Shown here piece after piece: positions 1-6,958 of a DNA stretch of 64,000 nt. The notes under the pieces are model-generated. The model saw only the letters and a program-made list of their open reading frames with translations. It had not been told where the DNA came from and did not search any database. Every line of letters starts with the position of its first letter. Position 1 is the first letter of the stretch. Position numbers and translations under genes: made by a program. Origin of the DNA: CAVRXZ01 sp963773035 (GTDB taxonomy: Bacteria; Acidobacteriota; Vicinamibacteria; Vicinamibacterales; CAVVIG01); contig CAVYZX010000037.1 of NCBI GenBank assembly GCA_963773035.1, positions 248,001 to 312,000 on the forward strand, given 5' to 3'.

Positions 1-1158
1 GACGCCCTGCCCGGTGACGGTGATCATCGTGAAGCGCTCGAATTGATCCATGCGGCCGAGAGGCCGCTGATTCTTGCCGGGCACGGCGTGATGCTGTCGG
101 GCGCCGAGCAGGAAATCCTCGCGCTGGCTGAACGGGCACAGATTCCGATTGCTGTCACTTTGCTGGGTATTGGTGGCATTCCGGCCTCTCATCCTTTGAA
201 CCTCGGCATGATGGGAATGCACGGCGAGGCCTGGGTCAACAGTGCCATTCAGCAGGCCGATCTCTTGCTCGCTCTCGGCATGCGATTCGACGATCGTGTG
301 ACGGGCAACCTGAAAACATACGCGCTTGGTGCGCGGAAGATTCACGTCGATATCGACAGAGCCGAACTCAACAAGAACGTCCGCGTCGACGTGGCCATCG
401 CGGGCGACCTTCGCGCGACGCTTCGCGAATGGCTGCCGAATCTCGCCAAAGGCAACCGGGACGCGTGGCTGTCGCACATCGACGCTCTCAAAGGTGATTC
501 GGCCGTACGCGATATCCAAAGCCTTCCCGACGACGGGCACTTGTATGCGGCGCACGTCATCAACGACCTCTGGAGGCTGACGGATGGCAACGCGCTGGTT
601 GTCACCGATGTCGGTCAGCATCAGATGTGGGAGGCGCAGTACTACAAGCACAACACGTCGCGGTCTCTGATCACGTCGGGCGGCCTTGGCACGATGGGCT
701 TCGCGTTGCCGGCCGCCATCGGAGCGAAGATCGCGAGGCCAGACGCCGAAGTGTGGGTCGTCGCTGGCGACGGCGGGTTTCAGATGACCATGCCCGAGCT
801 GGCGACCGCGGCGCAAGAGCAGCTGGACATCAACGTCGCCATCATCAATAACGGCTACCTCGGCATGGTCCGGCAGTGGCAGGAGTTCTTCTACGACAAG
901 CGATACGCTGCAACGCCATTGTCGGGCCCCGACTTCGTCAAGCTCGCTGAAGCGTTTGGGTTGTGGGCGGCGGCGGTAACGAAGCGGTCGGAAGTGGTCG
1001 AGGCCGTCACGACCGCACGCCGGCAGTCACGGACCGCGGTTATCGACTTCAGGGTCGAACAGGAAGACTCGGTGTACCCGATGGTGCCAGCCGGGGCCGA
1101 CCTGCACAAGATGATCCGCCGGCCGTCACCGCTCGTTGAGACGGGCGCGGACAAATGA
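1..1158 (+). CDS. ilvB: Acetolactate synthase large subunit, C-terminal part (5' end outside window)
   Basis: Thiamine-diphosphate enzyme that joins two pyruvates (or pyruvate and 2-oxobutyrate) in the first committed step of valine, leucine and isoleucine synthesis. The frame is open from base 1, so the gene starts upstream; 385 residues are present and roughly 190 of the usual 560-600 are missing. Visible are the central FAD/structural domain (LGMMGMHGEAWVN, MRFDDRVTGN) and the C-terminal ThDP domain with GDGGFQM followed by IINN, the classic GDG...NN cofactor motif, and the MVRQWQE segment typical of this enzyme. It is followed by ilvN and ilvC in the same direction, the usual ilv order. 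Family assignment is secure; only the start is unknown. Confidence 0.96.
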   Translation, partial: DALPGDGDHREALELIHAAERPLILAGHGVMLSGAEQEILALAERAQIPIAVTLLGIGGIPASHPLNLGMMGMHGEAWVNSAIQQADLLLALGMRFDDRVTGNLKTYALGARKIHVDIDRAELNKNVRVDVAIAGDLRATLREWLPNLAKGNRDAWLSHIDALKGDSAVRDIQSLPDDGHLYAAHVINDLWRLTDGNALVVTDVGQHQMWEAQYYKHNTSRSLITSGGLGTMGFALPAAIGAKIARPDAEVWVVAGDGGFQMTMPELATAAQEQLDINVAIINNGYLGMVRQWQEFFYDKRYAATPLSGPDFVKLAEAFGLWAAAVTKRSEVVEAVTTARRQSRTAVIDFRVEQEDSVYPMVPAGADLHKMIRRPSPLVETGADK

Positions 1159-1206
1159 ACCACAAGGCACGAATAGATGTGCCCCAAAGTTAACGGTGGG
1201 TAGATG

Positions 1207-1273
1207 AACCACAAAGGTCACCAAGATCACAAAGGGAGGCATTTTCTTTGTGGCCTTGGTGCTACTTGGTGGT
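1207..1273. repeat. Imperfect inverted repeat, CACAAAGG family, between ilvB and ilvN
   Basis: Left arm at 1207-1235 (ACCACAAAGGTCACCAAG...) and right arm at 1246-1273 are reverse complements with a few mismatches and small bulges; the loop is about 10 nt. A further half copy (AACCACAAGGCAC) starts at 1157, overlapping the ilvB stop. It lies immediately before the ilvN start. Transcribed, it would fold into a hairpin inside the operon mRNA. Confidence 0.75.
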
Positions 1274-1289
1274 CAGAAAGAGTGTTCCG

Positions 1290-1841
1290 ATGCTTCACAC
1301 ATTCGTGGTCTACGTTGACAACAAGCCAGGCGTCTTGAACCGCGTAGCCTCGTTGTTCAGACGCCGCGCGTTCAATATCGAATCGCTGACGGTCGGTCAT
1401 ACCGAAGAGACGGGGGTTTCGCGTATGACCGTGGTCGTCGATACCGATGCGTACGGAGCGCGCCGCCTGGAGGCGAACCTGTACAAGTTGGTCCCGGTCA
1501 AGCGCGTCGACGACATCTCCGCCGCGCCGTCGATCGTTCGAGACCTTGCCTTGATCAAGGTGACGGCAACCGGCGAGGCAAGGACCCACGTCATGCAGCT
1601 CGTCGACGTCTATCGCGCACGCGTCGTGGACGTCGCCCCCGAGTCGCTGGTCATTGAAACCACGGGCACTGAAGATAAAATCGACAGCCTGCTCGAGGTA
1701 CTCCGGCCATACGGGGTGATCGAGATGGTCAGAACCGGTCGGATCGCGATGGTGCGCGGAAACTCTCGCGCCGTCATTCGATCGTCCGAGCCGTTGTCCG
1801 GCGACTTGATTGCCGACGACGTCAGCAACTGTTCGGTCTAA
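1290..1841 (+). CDS. ilvN: Acetolactate synthase small (regulatory) subunit
   Basis: Regulatory partner of IlvB; in this family it binds valine for feedback inhibition and raises catalytic activity of the large subunit. The 183-residue product begins MLHTFVVYVDNKPGVLNRVA, an N-terminal ACT domain (about residues 3-75) with the conserved NKPGVLNRV turn and FNIESLTVG, followed by the C-terminal small-subunit domain with the DVAPESLVIETTG stretch. Length is close to the usual 160-185. The frame is open 14 codons further upstream, but that extension lies in the preceding inverted repeat, so the internal ATG matching the family N-terminus was chosen. Only a weak purine stretch (AGAAAGAG) precedes the ATG. 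Confidence 0.95.
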   Translation: MLHTFVVYVDNKPGVLNRVASLFRRRAFNIESLTVGHTEETGVSRMTVVVDTDAYGARRLEANLYKLVPVKRVDDISAAPSIVRDLALIKVTATGEARTHVMQLVDVYRARVVDVAPESLVIETTGTEDKIDSLLEVLRPYGVIEMVRTGRIAMVRGNSRAVIRSSEPLSGDLIADDVSNCSV

Positions 1842-1845
1842 GATT

Positions 1846-1938
1846 CAGCTTCCAGCTGCCGGCTTCCAGCTGACAGCTATCAGTAGTCGGCGTCCCATCA
1901 GCGTTTTCTGGGAGCTGGTAGCTGGCAGTCCGTAGCTG
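1846..1938. repeat. Imperfect inverted repeat, AGCTTCCAGCT family, copy 1 (ilvN-ilvC)
   Basis: The left arm at 1846-1883 is made of CAGCTTCCAGCTGCCGG-like words and the right arm at 1908-1938 is their approximate reverse complement (GGGAGCTGGTAGCTGGCAG). It fills nearly the whole gap between the ilvN stop and the ilvC ribosome-binding site (GGGAG at 1944-1948). A second copy of the same family lies at 4883-4965. Confidence 0.75.
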
Positions 1939-1957
1939 CATTAGGGAGATTCCAAGA

Positions 1958-2971
1958 ATGGCCACCATGTTTTACGACGATGCCGCCGATCTGGCTCTGA
2001 TACGCGCCAAGAAGGTGGCAGTCATAGGGTACGGTTCGCAGGGGCATGCACACGCCCTGAATCTTCGGGATAGCGGGGTGAGTGTGCGCGTCGGATTGCC
2101 AGCATCGAGTCGTTCGCGCGACAAGGCCCGCGAGGCCGGCCTGACGGTCGGCACTGTTGCAGAGGTCACGACGTGGGCCGATGTCATCATGATCCTGATC
2201 CCTGACACCGCGGCGCCAAAGGTCTATCGGGAGGAGATTGAGCCGAACCTTGCTCCAGGGAACCTGGTGCTGTTCGCACATGGGTTCAACATCCGCTTCG
2301 GGACCATTACGGTCGGCGCGAACATCGATGTGGCGATGGTGGCGCCGAAAGCGCCCGGGCACCGCGTGCGGGAACTATTCATGGAGGGGGCCGGGACGCC
2401 GGCGCTGTTCGCCATCCATCAGGACGCGACCGGCCATGCACGTGCCCTGACGTTGTCCTACGCCAAAGGCATCGGCGTCACGCGGGCCGGCGTGATCGAA
2501 ACGACATTCGCCGAGGAAACCGAAACGGACCTCTTTGGAGAGCAGGCCGTTCTGTGTGGTGGTGTCAGCGCCCTGATCAAAGCCGGTTTCGAAACCCTGG
2601 TCCAAGCCGGATACCAGCCCGAGGTCGCCTATTTCGAGTGCCTTCACGAGCTGAAACTGATCGTCGATCTCATCTATCAAGGTGGCCTGGGGTACATGCG
2701 CTATTCGGTCAGTGATACGGCCGAGCACGGCGACTACACAGGTGGCCCGAAGATCGTGACGGCAGAAACGCGAAAGGCGATGCAGAAGATCCTCGAAGAC
2801 ATCCGCTCGGGCGAGTACGCGCGCGGATGGATCGCGGAAAACGAAGCAGGGCGGCCCTGGTTCAACAAGCAACGCCAGGTGGAAGGTGCGCTCGCCATCG
2901 AGGAAGTTGGCGCCAGGCTTCGAGCCTTGATGCCCTTCCTCAAACCCGTGAAAATTCCAACGGCGGTGTGA
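1958..2971 (+). CDS. ilvC: Ketol-acid reductoisomerase, class I
   Basis: Isomerises and reduces 2-acetolactate (or 2-aceto-2-hydroxybutyrate) to the dihydroxy acid, the second step of branched-chain amino acid synthesis. At 337 residues it is the short class I form. The N-terminal Rossmann domain has the dinucleotide motif VIGYGSQGHAHALNLRDSG; the following loop, ASSRSRDKA, carries Arg/Ser residues of the kind that bind the 2'-phosphate of NADPH. The knotted C-terminal domain has FAEETETDLFGEQAVLCGG, with the acidic metal ligands, and YFECLHELKLIVDLIY. A GGGAG ribosome-binding site lies 9 nt before the ATG. It follows ilvN after an inverted repeat and is presumably co-transcribed with it. Confidence 0.97.
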   Translation: MATMFYDDAADLALIRAKKVAVIGYGSQGHAHALNLRDSGVSVRVGLPASSRSRDKAREAGLTVGTVAEVTTWADVIMILIPDTAAPKVYREEIEPNLAPGNLVLFAHGFNIRFGTITVGANIDVAMVAPKAPGHRVRELFMEGAGTPALFAIHQDATGHARALTLSYAKGIGVTRAGVIETTFAEETETDLFGEQAVLCGGVSALIKAGFETLVQAGYQPEVAYFECLHELKLIVDLIYQGGLGYMRYSVSDTAEHGDYTGGPKIVTAETRKAMQKILEDIRSGEYARGWIAENEAGRPWFNKQRQVEGALAIEEVGARLRALMPFLKPVKIPTAV

Positions 2972-3066
2972 GTCGCGAGCACCTCGACGGCTTGACCGTT
3001 AAAGGACACACGTAGTACAAATTACAGGGTTAGAGCTTTCCAGGGTCAACGCCGTTTTCCCGTTAC

Positions 3067-4017
3067 ATGGATAAACTTATCGAGCGCGAAACCGCGACTC
3101 GAAATCCGCTCATCGCTGCACCCGCGCTCGCTGTTCAGTTCTTCCTGATCCCACTGACTGTCGTTGGTGTGACGGTTCTGGTGTACATGGGGTTTCGGTC
3201 GCTCGTCGCCGATCCTCGCACGGCGCAGGACTATCTCAACGAGATTCGGTACGGTGGCACCGATCGGCAATGGCCGGCCGCCTACGAATTGTCCCGTTCG
3301 ATGGAACAGAAAGAGGTTCGCGCCGATCGCAGTCTGGTGCCGGTGCTCGTCAAGGCGTTCGAGGAGGCCAAGAACGAGGATCCGCGCGTCCGGCGCTATC
3401 TGGCGTTGGCCATCGGCCGCCTCGATCCGCCGTTGCCGCCTGAAGCCGTTGCGGCGTTGGTCGAGTCACTCGAGGATCCCGAGCGCCACTGGAACCCCGA
3501 CTGGTTTTCCCGGCTGAACGGTTGGTCGGATATCGATATCAATGAAGCTCGAATCAGCACGATTTGGGCCTTAGGGTCTTCCGGGGATCCAAGTGTCGTC
3601 GCGAAGCTGCAGCCGCTTTACAACTCTGCAGATGCCGGGATTCGCAAGATTGTGGTCTATGCTCTCGGTGCACTGCCCGGAGACTCGCAGATCGACACGT
3701 TGCGGACGGCCCTCGAGGATTCGGCGACCGACGTGAGGTGGAATGCAGCGGTCGCCCTCGCGCGGCACGGCCGAGCGGATGGGATGCCGGTGCTGCGCCA
3801 GATGATCGATCGGGCGTATGTCGAGCAGGTCGTGAAGCGGGACGTTCGTCAAGATTCGGACCAGGACCCGATAGCTGAAGTCATGATCGGCGGTCTTCGG
3901 GCGATTGCATCGCTCAAAGACGCCTCGGTCAAGGCCCCGGTCGAAGTCGTCAGTCAACAGGACCGCAGCCTGCGAGTACGGCAAGCGGCGCTCGAAGCCC
4001 TTCGGCAGATCGGGTGA
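3067..4017 (+). CDS. Membrane-anchored HEAT-repeat protein of the bc/b6f-type operon
   Basis: A 316-residue protein with a short cytoplasmic N-terminus, one strong transmembrane segment at about residues 15-40 (ALAVQFFLIPLTVVGVTVL), then a soluble part made of helical HEAT-like repeats (for example RRYLALAIGRLDPPLPPEAV, VVYALGALPGDSQIDTL, VRWNAAVALARHGRADGMP). HEAT repeats are protein-binding scaffolds; no catalytic motif is seen. It starts 96 nt after ilvC and sits 60 nt before the Rieske gene in the same direction, so it is probably the first gene of the cytochrome operon and may be an assembly factor or accessory subunit. That role is inferred from position only. Confidence 0.8.
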   Translation: MDKLIERETATRNPLIAAPALAVQFFLIPLTVVGVTVLVYMGFRSLVADPRTAQDYLNEIRYGGTDRQWPAAYELSRSMEQKEVRADRSLVPVLVKAFEEAKNEDPRVRRYLALAIGRLDPPLPPEAVAALVESLEDPERHWNPDWFSRLNGWSDIDINEARISTIWALGSSGDPSVVAKLQPLYNSADAGIRKIVVYALGALPGDSQIDTLRTALEDSATDVRWNAAVALARHGRADGMPVLRQMIDRAYVEQVVKRDVRQDSDQDPIAEVMIGGLRAIASLKDASVKAPVEVVSQQDRSLRVRQAALEALRQIG

Positions 4018-4077
4018 GAAGGCCGCGCAACTTGCAACGGCGTAGGTTTGCAGGCGGATAACGGAGAGCCAAGAGAA

Positions 4078-4875
4078 ATGGCAGACGAGACCAAAGAGAA
4101 TCCGGGAGCGGGCGCGACACCGAGTGCTCCGGCCGCGACTGGGAGTCCGGGGGCTCCGCCGGCGCCGAAACCGACGACAGCGGCACCGGGTGCGGCCGCC
4201 GTCGCGCCGGCCGCCGCACACGCCCGGCCGGCTCCGCCGCCACGACCACCTGCGGCACCCATCCCCGATCTTGCAGGCAAGACCACAACTCTGGCATCGG
4301 CAGGTGGGGCGGCTGCTGCACGTCCGGCTGCAAAGCCCGCAGTGGCGGCGGCAGGTCGCGACCCGGATGATTCCTCACCGTTGCTGACGCGACGTGCCTG
4401 GATCGGCCTCGCGTGGGGGGCATTTTCTGCCGCATCAGCGGCTGCTTTGGCGGCGACCGGGCGCTTCATGTTTCCGAACGTGCTGAACGAGCCACCGCAG
4501 CAGTTCAAAGCCGGATTTCCAAACGAGTACGGCATGGGCGTCGATGAGCGGTGGAAGGACAAGTTCGGCGTCTGGCTCGTCCGGACCCCGGAGGACGTCG
4601 CGCAGGCTGCCAGCGGTTTTTACGCGCTGATCAGCACCTGCACGCATCTCGGTTGCACGCCGAACTATCTGTCGGCGGAGAACAAGTTCAAGTGCCCCTG
4701 TCACGGGAGCGGCTTCCGGTTATCGGGGATCAACTTCGAAGGACCGGCTCCTCGACCATTGGAACGAGCGCGCATCGTGCTGGCCGACGACGGGCAGATC
4801 CTCGTCGACAAGAGTCGGCACTTCCAGCAGGAGCTCGGAGGGTGGCAAGATCAAGAGTCGTTCTTGAAAGTCTGA
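4078..4875 (+). CDS. Rieske iron-sulfur protein with long Ala/Pro-rich N-terminus
   Basis: Electron-transfer subunit of a quinol oxidoreductase holding a [2Fe-2S] cluster. The 265-residue protein has about 95 low-complexity residues rich in Ala, Pro and Gly, then a membrane anchor preceded by an RR (TRRAWIGLAWGAFSAASA, about 102-125, which may be a Tat signal), then the Rieske fold with ligands C188-T-H190-L-G-C193 and C206-P-C208-H209; C193 and C208 are the usual disulfide pair. The frame is open from 4048, but the ATG at 4078 has GGAGA 10 nt upstream. Rieske proteins usually have 160-200 residues, so the extra length is the N-terminal linker. Its partners, cytochrome b subunits, follow directly. 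Confidence 0.93.
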   Translation: MADETKENPGAGATPSAPAATGSPGAPPAPKPTTAAPGAAAVAPAAAHARPAPPPRPPAAPIPDLAGKTTTLASAGGAAAARPAAKPAVAAAGRDPDDSSPLLTRRAWIGLAWGAFSAASAAALAATGRFMFPNVLNEPPQQFKAGFPNEYGMGVDERWKDKFGVWLVRTPEDVAQAASGFYALISTCTHLGCTPNYLSAENKFKCPCHGSGFRLSGINFEGPAPRPLERARIVLADDGQILVDKSRHFQQELGGWQDQESFLKV

Positions 4876-4882
4876 GTCTTGA

Positions 4883-4965
4883 AGCTTCCAGCTACCGGTT
4901 TCCAGCTGCCGGTTGGCGTTGCGAGTCTGAAACATCTGGGAGCTGATAGCTGACAGCTGATAGCT
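4883..4965. repeat. Imperfect inverted repeat, AGCTTCCAGCT family, copy 2 (Rieske-cytochrome b)
   Basis: Left arm at 4883-4912 (AGCTTCCAGCTACCGG...), right arm at 4936-4965 (GGGAGCTGATAGCTGACAGC). It shares the words AGCTTCCAGCT and TGGGAGCTG.TAGCTG with the copy at 1846-1938, in the same orientation. The right arm ends 4 nt before the ATG of the cytochrome b gene, so it overlaps the place where a ribosome-binding site would be. Confidence 0.75.
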
Positions 4966-4969
4966 GAAT

Positions 4970-5785
4970 ATGGCAGACACAAAGACTATTGAACCGAAAG
5001 AAGCAGCTCTCGTCCGATTTTGGAACTGGCTGACCGAGACGCAGGCGTGGACATCCATCTTCCGGCATGGACGGCCGACGAGCGACCGCAACCGCGTGCT
5101 GGTCATGCTGTCGAATGTCTTTCTGCATCTGCACCCGGTGCGGATTCGAAAGTCAGGTGTCAAGCTCCGTTACACGTGGTGCATGGGAGGACTGAGTTTC
5201 TTCCTGTTCCTGTCCCTCACGCTGACCGGGCTGCTCCTGATGTTCTACTATCGGCCGACTCTCGAGTACGCCTATACCGACATCGTCGGTCTCCGCGAAC
5301 ACGTGCCGCTCGGCATCATGCGTGAGATGCATCGGTGGGGCGCCCACGCGATGGTTATCACGGTCTGGCTGCACATGTTCCGGGTCTTCATGACGGGATC
5401 GTACAAGCCGCCCCGGGAGTTCAACTGGTCGGTCGGCGTCGTGATGTTGGTGCTGACCTTGTTGCTGTCTTTCACCGGTTACCTGCTCCCGTGGGATCAG
5501 CTGGCAATCTGGGCCATCACCGTCGGGTCCAACATGGCGCGTGCGACGCCGTTCCTGGGTCACGAGGGCCCGGGCGCCTCGCTGCTACGGCTGGGCGACG
5601 TGCCGCTGATTCACGCGCAAGACGACGCCCGGTTCGCGCTGCTTGGCGGAACGTTCGTTGGAGAAGGCGCGCTGCTGCGCTTTTACGTTTTGCATTGCGT
5701 GGGTTTACCGCTCGTGATTGCGGTCTTGATGGCCGTGCACTTCTGGCGTGTGAGGAAAGATGGGGGGATTTCGGGGCCGCTTTAG
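4970..5785 (+). CDS. petB: Cytochrome b6-type subunit (N-terminal half of cytochrome b)
   Basis: Di-heme b membrane subunit that moves electrons across the membrane between the two quinone sites. The 271-residue protein has four transmembrane helices. Heme ligands are H121 and H135 in MHRWGAHAMVITVWLHMFRV (14 apart) and H242 and H257 in LHCVGLPLVIAVLMAVHFWR (15 apart). The 14/15 spacing and the ending RKDGGISGPL match cytochrome b6 rather than mitochondrial-type cytochrome b (14/14), so this is a split, b6f-like cytochrome b. The ATG at 4970 lies just behind an inverted repeat with no good ribosome-binding site. Symbol petB is by family analogy. Confidence 0.93.
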   Translation: MADTKTIEPKEAALVRFWNWLTETQAWTSIFRHGRPTSDRNRVLVMLSNVFLHLHPVRIRKSGVKLRYTWCMGGLSFFLFLSLTLTGLLLMFYYRPTLEYAYTDIVGLREHVPLGIMREMHRWGAHAMVITVWLHMFRVFMTGSYKPPREFNWSVGVVMLVLTLLLSFTGYLLPWDQLAIWAITVGSNMARATPFLGHEGPGASLLRLGDVPLIHAQDDARFALLGGTFVGEGALLRFYVLHCVGLPLVIAVLMAVHFWRVRKDGGISGPL

Positions 5786-5869
5786 AAACTTAGAGGTGAG
5801 AAGTGAGAGGTTAGAAGGACAGCGAGCTATGCCGGCCTTCTACCTTCTCACTTCTCACTTCTAACTTCC
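5785..5869. repeat. Strong inverted repeat, GAGAAGTGAGAAG family, between the two cytochrome b genes
   Basis: Left arm at 5785-5818 (GAGGTGAGAAGTGAGAGG...) and right arm at 5836-5869 (CCTTCTCACTTCTCACTTC...) are 34-nt reverse complements with 5 mismatches and a 17-nt loop. The purine-rich arm comes first. The right arm runs into the GGAGG ribosome-binding site (5870-5874) of the next gene. It is one of the most regular hairpins in the window. Confidence 0.85.
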
Positions 5870-5878
5870 GGAGGATCT

Positions 5879-6955
5879 GTGGGTTTCGTTAAAGGCATCT
5901 TCAACGCAGTGGCCGACCCGCGACTGTTCTTTGTCCTTGCGGTCGGAGCGCTCGTCGTCCTGCTGTGGAAGCGCGAGAAGATTGCGTCCAACTCGTTCGC
6001 ATACGTGCTGTTCGGACTGCTTTTCGTGTTCTTTGCCTTCGGGTCGTTCGATCCCAACTTCCGGCTGATCGTCACGAAACCGGACAACGTTCCCATCGTC
6101 GGCCTCATCTTCCTGCTGCTTTTCTTCGTGTGGTATTCGATCCGGGAAGCCGTGCTCAACGACCGGCGGATTGCAGCCGGCCAGGGCCCGGTGGAGAAGG
6201 CGGAGTCCGATCGCGTCTGGGTCTGGCCCGATCTGGTTTACACGGAACTGATCTCGTTGATCGTCTGTTCGGTGGTCCTGATCGTCTGGTCGATTTTCCT
6301 GAAAGCTCCCCTCGAACAGCCGGCCAATCCCGCCAATACGCCGAATCCGTCGAAAGCGCCGTGGTACTTTCTGGGCTTGCAGGAAATGCTGGTCTATTTC
6401 GACCCGTGGCTGGCCGGTGTGGTCCTGCCAGGCTTGATCATCGTCGGCCTCATCTGTATTCCGTACATCGACAAGAATCCGAAGGGCAACGGGTACTACA
6501 CGTTCAAGGAGCGCAAGGCGGAGATTGTCATTTTTCTGTTCGGGTTCGCCGTGCTCTGGGCCTCTTTGATCGTCCTCGGCACGTTCCTGCGCGGGCCGAA
6601 TTGGAACTTCTTCGGCCCGTTCGAGTATTGGGACATCCACAAGCTCGAAGCGCTGACCAACGTCAACCTTTCAGAGTATGTCTGGGTCCGTGCGCTCCGG
6701 ACTGGGCTTCCGACTCAGTGGTATATCCGGGAGATTCCGGGCATCCTGCTGGTGCTCGTCTACGTCTTTGCGCTGCCGGTGCTGCTCGCCAAGTCGTGGT
6801 TCAAGAGTTACTACGACAAACTCGGTGCTCCTCGTTACTATGTGACCGTTTTCCTGTTTCTGATGATGATGTCGCTGCCGATCAAGATGCTGGCGCGATG
6901 GCTGTTCAACTTGAAATACATTGTGGGAATCCCGGAATTCTTTTTCAACATTTGA
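5879..6955 (+). CDS. petD: Cytochrome b C-terminal subunit (subunit IV-like, extended)
   Basis: Second half of the split cytochrome b, which forms part of the quinol-oxidation site. The 358-residue product begins at a GTG with GGAGG 4 nt upstream. The motif PWYFLGLQEMLVYFDPWLAG at about residues 159-178 is the subunit IV signature (the PWYF/PEWYF region). Several further hydrophobic helices before and after it make the protein about twice the length of plant or cyanobacterial subunit IV (160). The extra N-terminal part (about residues 1-120) has at least three membrane segments. The stop is 3 nt before the octaheme cytochrome start, so the two are translationally close. Symbol petD is by family analogy. 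Confidence 0.88.
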   Translation: MGFVKGIFNAVADPRLFFVLAVGALVVLLWKREKIASNSFAYVLFGLLFVFFAFGSFDPNFRLIVTKPDNVPIVGLIFLLLFFVWYSIREAVLNDRRIAAGQGPVEKAESDRVWVWPDLVYTELISLIVCSVVLIVWSIFLKAPLEQPANPANTPNPSKAPWYFLGLQEMLVYFDPWLAGVVLPGLIIVGLICIPYIDKNPKGNGYYTFKERKAEIVIFLFGFAVLWASLIVLGTFLRGPNWNFFGPFEYWDIHKLEALTNVNLSEYVWVRALRTGLPTQWYIREIPGILLVLVYVFALPVLLAKSWFKSYYDKLGAPRYYVTVFLFLMMMSLPIKMLARWLFNLKYIVGIPEFFFNI

Positions 6956-6958
6956 GCC

